A stretch of 64,000 nucleotides of DNA, taken from contig NZ_JACIDI010000002.1 in NCBI RefSeq assembly GCF_014196225.1, positions 124,001 through 188,000 of the forward strand, given 5' to 3'. Origin of the DNA: Bacteroides pyogenes (GTDB lineage Bacteria; Bacteroidota; Bacteroidia; Bacteroidales; Bacteroidaceae). The notes below the pieces were generated by a model. That model worked only from the letters and a program-made list of their open reading frames with translations, did no database searches and had not been told where the DNA came from. The translations under genes and the position numbers were made by a program. This document shows positions 28,179 to 39,725 of the stretch, piece by piece. Numbering within the stretch: the stretch's first letter is position 1; the number at the start of each line of letters is the position of its first letter.

Positions 28179-28186
28179 CAAAAATA
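28179..28186 (-). promoter_or_regulatory. -7 box (TATTTTTG) of the GH88-sulfatase-PL8 operon
   Basis: An exact TAnnTTTG match on the minus strand, 41 bp before the GH88 start. HTCS control of this operon is expected from the B. thetaiotaomicron system, but no binding site can be pointed out. Confidence 0.6.
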
Positions 28187-28342
28187 CAGCATAAAATCAG
28201 AAAGCACCTTCCTAAATAATCCAATTGAAGGACAACTTTGGTACATTTCAGAGGATTGCCGTCCCGCAAACTCTTCAAAACGTTTGCAAACATAGAACAT
28301 TAGGATGGATCATGCCTCCCAACGCACAAACCGACTCAGCTC

Positions 28343-29158
28343 CTATTTAATAATCGATGTCAACGGATGACGATTGCCTTTTACGGAATTGAGAAAGGCT
28401 TTTGCAGAACCAAAATTAAGGAACAGATCCAATCTGACTGGAAGATGATTCTCGTCGTCTGTTACAAAGAAAGTAATCACTTCTTTCTGCTTCCCTTTCT
28501 TGTTATATTCGACCAACGAGAAAACAAGGCAGCGATACGTCACCCCGTTTTCCGCCTTTACATTCTCTTTTCCCCGGTAAATGAGCGTTTGCTCCTCCAC
28601 TTTGCGTCCGGTGGCCATCGGAAACTTTATTTTATCTCCCGGTTTATAGTCTGTGGGATTATAGGAACGAGCTTGTGCAAGGATGCTCAACATATCGTAA
28701 ATACAGCGGCTGTCACTTTCTTCCGACTCTTGCACTTCGCCGTCGCGGTGCGTACGCTTCTGTTTGACATGACAAAGCCCTCCCCGGTATGAGAACCACG
28801 CTTCATCTACCGTATACCGTTTCCCTTCTTCAGCTCCTTTGCGGAAGTAGAGCGGTTCGAGCTTTTCACCCATGACACAGGTGAGCGTGTCGCGCATCTT
28901 GAAAAAGAAATCCGCGCGTTTACTTCCCACCGCAATCAGATTCATCCGGTATGCAGACTTCGAGTTATAAGTAGTGGCATTGGTCGTCAGACTGGCAACT
29001 CCGGCCTTCACCCAAACAAACTTCCAGTTGAAGTACAAATCGTACATGACTTGTTCGCCGGGCTGAAACGCATTGTTCTTTGCCTCACACTGAGCGTTGG
29101 CAGGCAAGGGAAAGATTCCTGCCAACCATACCAACAAACCTATGGCTACTCGCCGCAT
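28343..29158 (-). CDS. DUF3108-family exported protein
   Basis: 271 residues from MRRVAIGLLVWLAG at 29158. This start lies 4 bp beyond the upstream stop and gives a proper signal peptide ending ANAQ. A longer start at 29215 would overlap the preceding gene by about 50 bp and add a hydrophilic leader. The body matches the DUF3108 pattern: FQPGEQVMYDLYFNWKFVWVKAGVASL near the start, then RDTLTCVMG..LEPLYFRKGAEEGKR, DMLSILAQAR and a C-terminal beta-rich half (PVRLDLFLNFGSAKAFL). It is probably a periplasmic beta-barrel-like lipid-binding or envelope protein; the role is unknown. It is translationally close to the Ig-like lipoprotein gene, so they probably act together. Confidence 0.85.
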   Translation of the reverse strand: MRRVAIGLLVWLAGIFPLPANAQCEAKNNAFQPGEQVMYDLYFNWKFVWVKAGVASLTTNATTYNSKSAYRMNLIAVGSKRADFFFKMRDTLTCVMGEKLEPLYFRKGAEEGKRYTVDEAWFSYRGGLCHVKQKRTHRDGEVQESEESDSRCIYDMLSILAQARSYNPTDYKPGDKIKFPMATGRKVEEQTLIYRGKENVKAENGVTYRCLVFSLVEYNKKGKQKEVITFFVTDDENHLPVRLDLFLNFGSAKAFLNSVKGNRHPLTSIIK

Positions 29159-29162
29159 ACGG

Positions 29163-31067
29163 TCAGCGGCGGTTACGCTCCCGCCTTTCTCTATTCCTTT
29201 GTCTCTTGTCTTCATCTGCTTTCTGTTTTTTTAGTTCATCCGGTTTTTGCCTGTCTGCGGGAGTAGTGTGGATATCCCAGCTTTGCGTGGCCTCCCACAG
29301 CGCTTTGTATTCCAAAATATTCGGATAATAATAAACTTCTTCAGGTTGCACCCCCCCGGCAAAATCTCCGGTATCCCACTCACCGTTTCCATTCCGGTCG
29401 TTAATCAACCTGGCTCCGTACTTTCCGGGATTCAAGAAATAGAAGTCAGCCATTCCATCGATTACCCTCCGTCTGCGCACTACTTTATCTTGTGCGTCGA
29501 GTAACTCGACAAATGCCTGAGGATCTGCTCCGGTTATACTGAAATGGAGTGTGAAATAGTCGTCTTCGCTACGCACTTTAAAACTTTGCCTTACTTTATC
29601 GGTACACAAACCGTATATGCCGCGAAACGCAGCAGAATCCACCGAAAGTTCATACTCGGCAGTCGGTTCCCAGTCATAATATAAATTAAACTTTCTTATA
29701 TTCGACGAATCTCTTTCGAAATCAAAAGACAAATCTTTCCACAGCGTATCGACTTTCTGGCGCAAATGGATGGACGAACGCTCGAAACGGGCTATCGGCT
29801 CTTCGAAATTGATGGAGATAGAGCCATACACATCCATAGACGAAGGAGCATTCACAACCATGGGCAAGTATCGGGGAGGCGGAGGTTCGTCCGCTTCGCC
29901 TCTCTTCTTCCTTTTCTTCTTCTTAGGCTCTTCTTCCGCCGCCAATTTCTGCTTCGAAACAAGGTTCAGCGTATCCGTACGGGGAAGCAGACGGTCGAGC
30001 GTATCGGTATACAGATAGGTGAGGCTGAGCGAAAGCGTATCTTGTTTGTAAAGCAGGGAATCCTTCACCCAGTAGTGAATGGTGTCGCTGCGTTGCGACT
30101 TTTCAATGACAAAAGCATCCTTCTCTTGGAAATTCAAGCCTTTCAACACAGGCAACGTATCCACCTGTCCTGCAAAATAAAGCGTAAACTTATGGGGAAC
30201 GAGGCGTTCGGACTTCGAGAGGGAGCGCGAACGATTGAGTTCTTTAAATGCACGGAGCACGATGTCATCAGGCAAGTAATGCGTATAGGCCCTCTCTACA
30301 ACGGTATCGTAAGTCAGCGAGTCTACCCATGCGGTATCCATCCGCGTACGCCCTTCCATGCGGGGAATAATCAGCGAGTCGCAAAAGGCGATCACCTCGC
30401 TCTTCTGGGTAAAAGCAAAGTTCTGGTCGGCGTCCATCAAAGCGTAGATACGGTATTCTCCGGGAGCGACACCTCTGATAGAGAATCGTCCGCGGCTATC
30501 CGTCCGTCCTACCCTGTCGAGAGGAAGCTTTGTGAAAGCCGAATCGGCCGGATTGGAGTGCAGACCTACCATTATTCCTTTGATCGGCTCCAGATTGGAT
30601 GCGTCGAGTACGGTTCCCGACACTTCCATCGTGTCTATCCGTTCGCCAGTAGAAAAAGTATAGGCAAAGTTCCCAAGAGGATTCCCCTCATTATTATCGA
30701 CGATGGCATCCGAGAAGTCTATCGAATAAGTAGTATTCGGCTTTAGCGTATCGAGCAGATTAACCTTTATCTCTTTGCCCGCCGCTTTAATTTCAGGCTG
30801 TTGTAACTGCGGCGGAGAAATAACGATCTTCTCCCCCGGCTTTTCCAGCTTGATAAACTCATCGAAGCGAAGAACGATCTTCTTCCTTGTACTCTTTATT
30901 GCTCCGGAAGGGGGCGTACTCCCTATAAAGCGCGGGGGAGTCTCATCAATCGGACCTCCGTCCGGCCGCCCTATGCTGGCACAGGAGTATAATGCAGCCG
31001 CCAATGCAATCGCAGGCAACGACTTGCGAAAAATCTGCTGAATCTTTTGAATATCATGATATAACAT
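29163..31067 (-). CDS. Lipoprotein with N-terminal Ig-like (BIG_5) domain
   Basis: 634 residues from MLYHDIQ. Signal peptide with lipobox ALYSC (Cys29). PPRFIGSTPPSGA...IVLRFDEFIKLEKPGEKIVISPPQ...PNTTYSIDFSDAIVDNNEGNPLGNFAYTFSTG (about 40-145) is the BIG_5 Ig-like fold common in Bacteroidetes surface proteins. A carboxypeptidase-regulatory-like beta sandwich follows (VSGTVLDAS...GRFSIRGVAPGEYRIYALMD), and a Lys/Arg-rich patch (PKKKKRKKRGE) lies mid-protein. The C-terminus is strongly charged (KRQRNRERRERNRR). It overlaps no other gene but ends 4 bp before the DUF3108 start, suggesting coupling. The -7 box sits only 4 bp before the ATG, so the mRNA is leaderless or the true start is slightly downstream at a non-ATG codon. 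Confidence 0.85.
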   Translation of the reverse strand: MLYHDIQKIQQIFRKSLPAIALAAALYSCASIGRPDGGPIDETPPRFIGSTPPSGAIKSTRKKIVLRFDEFIKLEKPGEKIVISPPQLQQPEIKAAGKEIKVNLLDTLKPNTTYSIDFSDAIVDNNEGNPLGNFAYTFSTGERIDTMEVSGTVLDASNLEPIKGIMVGLHSNPADSAFTKLPLDRVGRTDSRGRFSIRGVAPGEYRIYALMDADQNFAFTQKSEVIAFCDSLIIPRMEGRTRMDTAWVDSLTYDTVVERAYTHYLPDDIVLRAFKELNRSRSLSKSERLVPHKFTLYFAGQVDTLPVLKGLNFQEKDAFVIEKSQRSDTIHYWVKDSLLYKQDTLSLSLTYLYTDTLDRLLPRTDTLNLVSKQKLAAEEEPKKKKRKKRGEADEPPPPRYLPMVVNAPSSMDVYGSISINFEEPIARFERSSIHLRQKVDTLWKDLSFDFERDSSNIRKFNLYYDWEPTAEYELSVDSAAFRGIYGLCTDKVRQSFKVRSEDDYFTLHFSITGADPQAFVELLDAQDKVVRRRRVIDGMADFYFLNPGKYGARLINDRNGNGEWDTGDFAGGVQPEEVYYYPNILEYKALWEATQSWDIHTTPADRQKPDELKKQKADEDKRQRNRERRERNRR

Positions 31068-31071
31068 GTCG

Positions 31072-31079
31072 CAAAAATA
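31072..31079 (-). promoter_or_regulatory. -7 box (TATTTTTG) directly before the Ig-like lipoprotein start
   Basis: An exact TAnnTTTG match ending 4 bp before the ATG at 31067, implying almost no 5' UTR if used. Confidence 0.5.
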
Positions 31080-31185
31080 AACGTTCTTTAGCAATAAACA
31101 GTACGTTTCCCGCTAATTTATCAAAAAAACAAAAGATATTGCACAATCCGGATGCCCGTAAAAAGAAAAAAATACGGCTATCAGA

Positions 31186-31210
31186 GCAAATACCCAACAG
31201 TAGGTATTGC
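31186..31210 (+). promoter_or_regulatory. Candidate operator (inverted repeat) upstream of the metal-type TonB cluster
   Basis: GCAAATACC (31186-31194), 8 bp, then GGTATTGC (31203-31210). The arms match except for one extra A. It ends 19 bp before the -7 box at 31230, where a repressor would overlap the -33 region. Confidence 0.45.
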
Positions 31211-31229
31211 ATAAAACCGGACAAAACCT

Positions 31230-31237
31230 TACCTTTG
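31230..31237 (+). promoter_or_regulatory. -7 box (TACCTTTG) of the metal-type TonB cluster
   Basis: An exact TAnnTTTG match, 33 bp before the ATG of the small His-rich protein. Confidence 0.6.
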
Positions 31238-31270
31238 CAGGCAATTTGCTATAAGCCATCGACTGCCGGA

Positions 31271-31591
31271 ATGAAACATATCAGACTGAAACAAAAGCAC
31301 AGGGCAGCCATCGCATGGATGTTATTTTTGATGCTGATGCCGCTATTTGCCGTGAAAGCCACACACTTTCACGACGATGAATCGTGTGCACATGCAGACC
31401 GGTCGCATCACCACTCATCCGGCAATTGCGAAATATGCCTTTTCGTGCTTTCCGACTTTACCGAAGCCGAAAGTTTCCATTTCCGGCATTTACAAACATT
31501 CGCACCTCTCATCCGCCCTGTCACGGAAGAAGAAGGAGCTTGTGCGACCATACTCTCCCCTACGCTGAGGGCTCCTCCGGTAGCCGTTTAG
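31271..31591 (+). CDS. Small membrane-anchored His/Cys-rich protein
   Basis: 106 residues from MKHIRLKQKHR; a longer upstream frame would run back across the promoter and the divergent gene. One hydrophobic segment (about 13-30, AIAWMLFLMLMPLFAVKA) is followed by a metal-ligand-dense stretch: HFHDDESCAHADRSHHHSS then GNCEICLF. The tail is hydrophilic with HFRHL. It resembles small uncharacterised proteins (DUF6769/DUF2946-like in appearance) that precede TonB receptors in Bacteroidetes. It is probably a periplasmic-facing metal-binding or sensing protein; zinc or copper would fit the CxxC and HxH ligands. It is the first gene of a three-gene plus-strand cluster. No function is demonstrated. 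Confidence 0.7.
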   Translation: MKHIRLKQKHRAAIAWMLFLMLMPLFAVKATHFHDDESCAHADRSHHHSSGNCEICLFVLSDFTEAESFHFRHLQTFAPLIRPVTEEEGACATILSPTLRAPPVAV

Positions 31592-31731
31592 CCTTTTCAT
31601 TTCACTCAGGGAGGTTGTACAAACCTTCGTCTGCTTTTTTCATGGAATACGTGAAAAGATATTGCCTTATGCTTTCGGGTCAGCGGGTATCTCTTTTCAA
31701 CATATTTCCTTTTCAAACAAATCAATAGAAA

Positions 31732-34086
31732 ATGATTATTCATACATATATAAGATATGTGTGTCTGTTCGTCGTTTTCCTCGCCATTGGTTCCTGCGTA
31801 GATATGCGGGGACAAACGGCGTGGAAACAAGCAGCGCCGGAACTCGCACGAAAAATCAAGCTACGTATTATCGATGGCGAAACCAACGCTCCTATCGACG
31901 GAGCATACATCTCAATAGACGGAGAGGCGTTTATCAGTTCGCCGGACGGGTACGCCACCCTACCGCAAGGGCTCAAGCCGGAAGGTAAGGTTGCCGTACA
32001 ATGCTTAGGCTACAGGACACAAGTGGCAGATTTGAAAGCGTTGCCGCATAAAGGTTCGGTGTATACCATCCACCTGATTCCGGAGGTGAAGCGGCTCGCA
32101 GAGGTGGTTATCAGCAGCGAACGGCAAAGCGCTACGGTAAATGCCGTGAGCAACAAGCTCTCATCCGCCGCCATCGACCAATCGCTGGGAAAATCGCTGG
32201 CATCGCTGCTGGAACAAGTGAGCGGCGTGAGTTCCATACAGACCGGAACCACCGTGGCGAAGCCCGTGATTCAGGGAATGCACGGAAACCGCATACTGAT
32301 CATCAACAACGGAGCGCGACAAACCGGCCAGCAATGGGGAGCAGATCATGCTCCGGAGGTGGATATGAACAACAGCGGATCTATCCGCGTGGTGAAAGGA
32401 GCAGATGCCGTGCGCTACGGTTCGGAAGCCTTGGGAGGAATCATCGTAATGGATCAGAAAACGTTGCCCTTCCGGCAAAAGGAGCTGAAAGGCAAAGTAA
32501 CGTCGTTGTACGGAAGCAACGGGCACCGTTATGCGTTTGTGGGACAGATAGAAGGTTCATTACCCTTTCTCAGAGATATTGCCTGGCGGGTGCAGGGCAC
32601 GTACTCCAACTCAGGCGACCGATCGACAGCCAATTATCTGCTGAACAATACCGGAACGCGGGAGTTCAATTTTTCCGCCGGCATCGGATACGGCCGGGAA
32701 CGCTTGAGGATAGAGAGCTTTTACAGTCGGTACGACAACCGGATGGGGGTGATGCTGAGCGCACAGATGGGGAGTGAAGACCTGCTGGCCGAACGCATCC
32801 GGTTGGGCCGTCCCGTATTGGTAGATCCCTTTACGCGCAGCATTACTTATCCTCGCCAGCGAGTAGTACACGAAACGTTGATAGGGAAGGTAAAATATGA
32901 TACAGGAAAATGGGGAGAGCTCTTCTGGCAAGGTTCGTGGCAGAAAGACAAGCGAACGGAGAACCGTATCCGACGGATGAACCGCTCGGATATTCCCGCC
33001 GTCGGACTCAATCTGAAATCGTTTCAGAACTTAATCCGATGGAACATAGGGTACGGTGCGTGGCAAACCGAAGCGGGCGGACAATTCATGTTTATCGACA
33101 ACTACAGCCAGACCGGTACGGGAGTGGTTCCCATCATCCCCAATTACACCGAAACATCGTGGGGCGTGTATGCCATACAGAAATTTCACCGCAACCGCTG
33201 GGATGCCGAAGCGGGCATACGCTCGGACTTTCAGGAAACGAAAGCAACGGGATACGACTGGACGGGAGTTGCCTACGGAGGTTCGCGTAAGTTCAGAAAC
33301 CTCTCTTACAGTCTCGGAAGCCGATATAAGATATCCAATCAGTGGTCGCTCACATCGAATTTGGGGTTGGCGTGGCGAGCCCCTCATGTGTACGAGCTTT
33401 ACAGCAACGGCAACGAACTGGGTTCGGGCATGTTTGTAAAAGGAGACTCTGCCATGCGCTCGGAACAAAGCTACAAATGGATTACTTCAGTGAACTATCG
33501 CACTCAGAAGCTAAACGTTCGTATCGACGGATACCTGCAATGGATAGACAATTATATCTACGACGAACCCGCGCGAAAGAACATCACCGTCATTTCCGGA
33601 TCATATCCCGTATTCCAATACAAACAAACACGGGCATTCTTCCGAGGGATAGATCTCGACCTCCGGTTCGTTCCTCTCGGTTCGCTGGAGTACCACCTCA
33701 TCTCTTCGCTCATTTGGGCAAACGAGAAAAGTTCCGGCAACTATTTGCCGTATATCCCGCCCATGCGTATCGACCACCAACTGACGTGGACACCCGCAAT
33801 GAGGTGGAGCTTCGCACCGCATCTGACCCTGAAGCACCGCTTCACAGCAAAGCAGACACGCTTCGACCCCAAGACAGACCTCATCGACCATACGCCGCCT
33901 GCCTACCATCTGCTCGGCTTCGAAGCGGGCGTGGAGTGGAGCGTAGGGAGGAAACATAAGATACGCTTCTTGCTGGCGGGCGACAATATGCTCAATAAAG
34001 AGTATAAAGAATACACCAACCGCTCGCGCTACTATGCCCATGACATAGGCCGCGACGTGCGTTGCTCCGTGCAATGGAGCTTTTAA
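31732..34086 (+). CDS. TonB-dependent outer-membrane receptor, probably for a metal (ZnuD-like plug)
   Basis: 784 residues, much shorter than SusC proteins and with no SusD neighbour. Order: export signal, carboxypeptidase-D-like domain (about 45-120, IKLRIIDGETNAPIDGAYISIDGEAFISSPDGYATL), plug (about 130-250, LASLLEQVSGVSSIQTGTTVAKPVIQGMHGNRILIINNGARQ, then QQWGADHAPEVDMNNSGSIRVVKGADAVRYGSEALGG), and a 22-strand barrel ending DVRCSVQWSF. The GNRILIxNxGxRxxxQxWxxDHAPEVD block resembles zinc receptors such as ZnuD. Flanking His-rich proteins support a metal substrate; iron or haem binding is less likely because no HmuY-like partner is present. The N-terminus has an IGSC motif that looks like a lipobox, which would be unusual for a receptor. 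Confidence 0.88.
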   Translation: MIIHTYIRYVCLFVVFLAIGSCVDMRGQTAWKQAAPELARKIKLRIIDGETNAPIDGAYISIDGEAFISSPDGYATLPQGLKPEGKVAVQCLGYRTQVADLKALPHKGSVYTIHLIPEVKRLAEVVISSERQSATVNAVSNKLSSAAIDQSLGKSLASLLEQVSGVSSIQTGTTVAKPVIQGMHGNRILIINNGARQTGQQWGADHAPEVDMNNSGSIRVVKGADAVRYGSEALGGIIVMDQKTLPFRQKELKGKVTSLYGSNGHRYAFVGQIEGSLPFLRDIAWRVQGTYSNSGDRSTANYLLNNTGTREFNFSAGIGYGRERLRIESFYSRYDNRMGVMLSAQMGSEDLLAERIRLGRPVLVDPFTRSITYPRQRVVHETLIGKVKYDTGKWGELFWQGSWQKDKRTENRIRRMNRSDIPAVGLNLKSFQNLIRWNIGYGAWQTEAGGQFMFIDNYSQTGTGVVPIIPNYTETSWGVYAIQKFHRNRWDAEAGIRSDFQETKATGYDWTGVAYGGSRKFRNLSYSLGSRYKISNQWSLTSNLGLAWRAPHVYELYSNGNELGSGMFVKGDSAMRSEQSYKWITSVNYRTQKLNVRIDGYLQWIDNYIYDEPARKNITVISGSYPVFQYKQTRAFFRGIDLDLRFVPLGSLEYHLISSLIWANEKSSGNYLPYIPPMRIDHQLTWTPAMRWSFAPHLTLKHRFTAKQTRFDPKTDLIDHTPPAYHLLGFEAGVEWSVGRKHKIRFLLAGDNMLNKEYKEYTNRSRYYAHDIGRDVRCSVQWSF

Positions 34087-34133
34087 AAACAAAAACCATT
34101 TATTATTTTATTCATTTTATAAAACAAGAAAAG

Positions 34134-35156
34134 ATGAAAACAACAAATTTACTGAAAACAGCACTTATGTTCTTCATAGGGAGTTTCCTTATGTTGGGTT
34201 TTAACTCTTGCAGCAAAGACCCCGAAATTCCTAACGACGAAACAAAAAACAAACTTCATGAAGATCCTGTGAAAATGACCATCAAACTGGTGGAATGCCA
34301 TCTGCATGCCGACTGGAATGAAATTCAAAAAGTGGGAGGTCCTCATCAGAACCCCGAATCTCCTGCCAAATACATGAAGAGAATACAGGAGATAACGTAT
34401 GAGGTGAAACAGGGAGAAGGCTGGAAACTTGCCGAAGGAAGCCAAAGCAAATTTTATGTTCAGCAGTGCGGGAACTACCACAATCATGGAAAATTCACCC
34501 CCGCTCCTATCTATCTCATGTTTATTAATTACTACAACGTGAAAGGCGAACTGATGAACAACCAGTTTGTGGAGAACGGACAAGAGAAGATTCACCAACA
34601 CTTCTTCACGCCGGTCAACATTAAAAGGACTTTCGACGGCATGGACGAGGCGGACGACCAAGACCCGAGCAAACTCATCGACTACCTCTATGTAGACACA
34701 ACGCCTTGGGACAAAACAAAAAAATTAGACAAAGCGCAAATCACGGGAGGCGAAAACCCGATAGGGATGAAAGGAGCCATCCGCTTCCTCAAAGACCGCA
34801 AGGAGTTCGACTTGCAAATCCGCCTTTACCACGGACACGTTTCCAAGATCAACTCCAAAACGAATAAGTTCGACCCGTTCTACAAGCCCTCAGGCGGTCT
34901 GATACAACGCGGCACATGGGATATCAACGTCAAAGTGCCCGTTGTCGTTTTCTGGTCGCGTAACGATGAGGTTTCTGATATAGAAGAAGATACCAACTTG
35001 GATACCATAACCGAAGAAACGGTAGACGAAGATGGAAAGAAAGTGATCCGTTCCATCATGAAGACTTTCAACATCAGTTGGAAGGAAGCTGTTAAAGAAT
35101 TCCACACCTACACTTATCAATCAGGAGATGGCGAAGCGGGCAGTATCTGGCTCTAA
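34134..35156 (+). CDS. His-rich lipoprotein partner of the TonB receptor
   Basis: 340 residues from MKTTNLLKTALMFFIG at 34134; the longer frame begins inside the receptor gene. Lipobox LGFNSC (about Cys22), so it is lipidated and probably surface exposed. His clusters: ECHLHADW (about residues 61-68), NYHNHGK, QEKIHQHFF and LYHGHVSK, with several Asp/Glu-rich loops near the end (DIEEDTNLDTITEETVDEDGK). Such repeated HxH pairs suit transition-metal binding. The gene starts 47 bp after the receptor and ends at a strong terminator, so the three genes form a unit. By analogy with haemophores and SGBPs, it may hand metal to the receptor. The family is not recognised beyond this. Confidence 0.75.
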   Translation: MKTTNLLKTALMFFIGSFLMLGFNSCSKDPEIPNDETKNKLHEDPVKMTIKLVECHLHADWNEIQKVGGPHQNPESPAKYMKRIQEITYEVKQGEGWKLAEGSQSKFYVQQCGNYHNHGKFTPAPIYLMFINYYNVKGELMNNQFVENGQEKIHQHFFTPVNIKRTFDGMDEADDQDPSKLIDYLYVDTTPWDKTKKLDKAQITGGENPIGMKGAIRFLKDRKEFDLQIRLYHGHVSKINSKTNKFDPFYKPSGGLIQRGTWDINVKVPVVVFWSRNDEVSDIEEDTNLDTITEETVDEDGKKVIRSIMKTFNISWKEAVKEFHTYTYQSGDGEAGSIWL

Positions 35157-35209
35157 AGTTAGTTCCCCGGATTGAAGTTTCTTCGGGCGTCCTCCGAAGC
35201 GAACGGTGC

Positions 35210-35255
35210 GGTTGGCTATGGGTGACATCCGGGTTACCCATAGCCAACCTTTTTT
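35210..35255 (+). terminator. Terminator of the metal-type TonB cluster
   Basis: A perfect 14-bp stem GGTTGGCTATGGGT (35210-35223)/ACCCATAGCCAACC (35236-35249) followed by six T's. Confidence 0.93.
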
Positions 35256-35351
35256 ACGCATAGCCGCAACGACTTCACTTCCATTTTTCCAATTCGGGGG
35301 AAATCACTATCAATCAACCATTTAAATCAACATCGGAATAAGCATTCATTT

Positions 35352-35493
35352 TCACCTCGGTGAGTATATATAGTCAGTCCGGTGACTATATATTGCCACC
35401 GCGGTAGCTATATATGGTCACCACCCATGAGTATATATAGTCATCAACCATGAGTATATATGGTTACCGACCATGAGTATAATTATATATCAT
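35352..35493. repeat. TATATA/ACCGCGGT-type array, locus B
   Basis: About six imperfect units of about 22 bp: TATATA cores alternate with CACCTCGGTGAG, CACCGCGGTAG, CACCCATGAG and CAACCATGAG linkers. It lies 100 bp after the terminator of the metal cluster and about 190 bp before the GH2 gene. Outside the array, nothing else is recognisable in 35157-35683 except a near-consensus -7 box TATCTTTA at 35639-35646. Confidence 0.85.
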
Positions 35494-35668
35494 GGCGGAT
35501 GGCCTGATACAAAATCCGGAATAAACAGAGCCGAGAATCCGGCAGTATTTGCGGGAATTTTTCCTGCTTCGAACACAAAATATCGGCAGCCGCCACAGGT
35601 GCGGGAAGAAAACAATATGAAAAACAGAATAATCTTCTTATCTTTATCGCCCGAAATAATGAACCTAA

Positions 35669-38788
<3,120 letters not shown>

Positions 38789-38803
38789 CCCGTACGAGAC
38801 GGG

Positions 38804-38956
38804 CTTTAATTGCCGGACAGTTCCCTTGAACTCGAGCTGGGAGTCATGTGCGGCGATAGCGGCATTGCTTTAATTGCCGCACAGTTCCCTTGAACTTCGG
38901 TTTTCGTGTAGTTGCTTCGGATTAGTGCGAGACGGACTTTAATGCGCGGACAGCCG
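38804..38956 (+). repeat. Direct repeats after the GH2 gene, 64-69 bp offset
   Basis: A 29-bp motif starting CTTTAATTGCCG and ending CCCTTGAACT lies at 38804-38832 and, with one change, at 38868-38896. A third degenerate copy (CTTTAATGCGCGGACAGCC) begins at 38937. Confidence 0.85.
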
Positions 38957-38964
38957 GATACAAG

Positions 38965-39019
38965 AAGTCCCCTTATCAGTTGTTTCCATCCGTTGGAAAA
39001 GAATCTGATAAGGGGACTT
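38965..39019. terminator. Bidirectional terminator-like hairpin after GH2
   Basis: A 15-bp perfect stem AAGTCCCCTTATCAG (38965-38979)/CTGATAAGGGGACTT (39005-39019) encloses a second TTTCCA/TGGAAA stem. U tracts are weak on both strands (TTTCATT; CTTCTTGT). Confidence 0.7.
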
Positions 39020-39207
39020 TCATTATCCCGCTTCCCACCCTCGTTTCTTTACAGTCGGCACATGGTAATGCTATCATGCTCTGTACATAATGTGCGCTTA
39101 TGAATGATGCTGAACATACGCTGTGCAATATATCTCGCTCACGTCCGATAAGCTGCTATGTTGAACACCCGGCGGCCGGAAGCCGACAGGCGAAAGTTTC
39201 GTGCCGC
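38965..39207 (-). ncRNA. Candidate small RNA bounded by a promoter box and a hairpin
   Basis: On the minus strand a consensus -7 box (39220-39213) is followed by about 240 bp with no long reading frame and then by the 15-bp-stem hairpin at 39019-38965. The only Met-started frame is a 22-codon one. This is inference from promoter and hairpin placement; no RNA family is recognised. Confidence 0.3.
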
Positions 39208-39212
39208 CCCTG

Positions 39213-39220
39213 CAAAAGTA
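39213..39220 (-). promoter_or_regulatory. Orphan -7 box (TACTTTTG) pointing away from any gene
   Basis: An exact TAnnTTTG match on the minus strand with a TTG about 21 bp upstream. It lies 36 bp after the stop of the DIP1984-like gene on the same strand and has no coding region downstream. Confidence 0.45.
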
Positions 39221-39255
39221 ACTACACCTTTTATAAGGTTACAACAGAGCCCGGA

Positions 39256-39708
39256 TTATATCAAATCAACGCTCCAATTCAATTTCTGAATAGCCAGATC
39301 GAGCTCTCTCAAATCGCGCGAACGAAGATCCAGTTGCATCCTGAGTTCGGGCACATCGATCATGCGCACCATTTTTATCTCCTGACGGCTATAACGATGA
39401 TCCTGTTCGGTGACATGCTCCAGCAATTCGCGCATCAGGGATACGCGCATGGTGAGCACATCCTTTCGCGCAATCAGTTGGGTCAGACTTTCTTCTTCAA
39501 GAAAAGTCCGGATATTGGTAGCATTGATACGATAGATGAGACTCTCCAGTTGGGCAAGGAGTTCATCCAGCTCTTTATAAAGTTCGTTTACATCTTCAGC
39601 AGGCGAATCGCCTTCCTGAACTTTCGAACAGTCTTTCAATCGTCCTTTCAACTGGGCGACTCTTTTTTGCAAATCAGCACGGAGGCTGAGGGCTTCTGCT
39701 AATTTCAT
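39256..39708 (-). CDS. DIP1984/septicolysin-like family protein
   Basis: 150 residues, all-helical, with heptad-like Leu spacing suggesting a coiled coil. MKLAEALSLRADLQKRVAQLKGRL at the N-terminus, LYKELDELLAQLESLIYRINATN in the middle and LRMQLDLRSRDLRELDLAIQKLNWSVDL at the C-terminus are the hallmarks of the DIP1984 family (about 150 residues in many phyla). No signal peptide, so cytosolic. The biochemical function of the family is not established. It lies 17 bp after the CBM9-like gene in the same orientation, so they share the promoter at 40404-40411. Confidence 0.88.
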   Translation of the reverse strand: MKLAEALSLRADLQKRVAQLKGRLKDCSKVQEGDSPAEDVNELYKELDELLAQLESLIYRINATNIRTFLEEESLTQLIARKDVLTMRVSLMRELLEHVTEQDHRYSRQEIKMVRMIDVPELRMQLDLRSRDLRELDLAIQKLNWSVDLI

Positions 39709-39725
39709 ACGATAATAATATAAGG

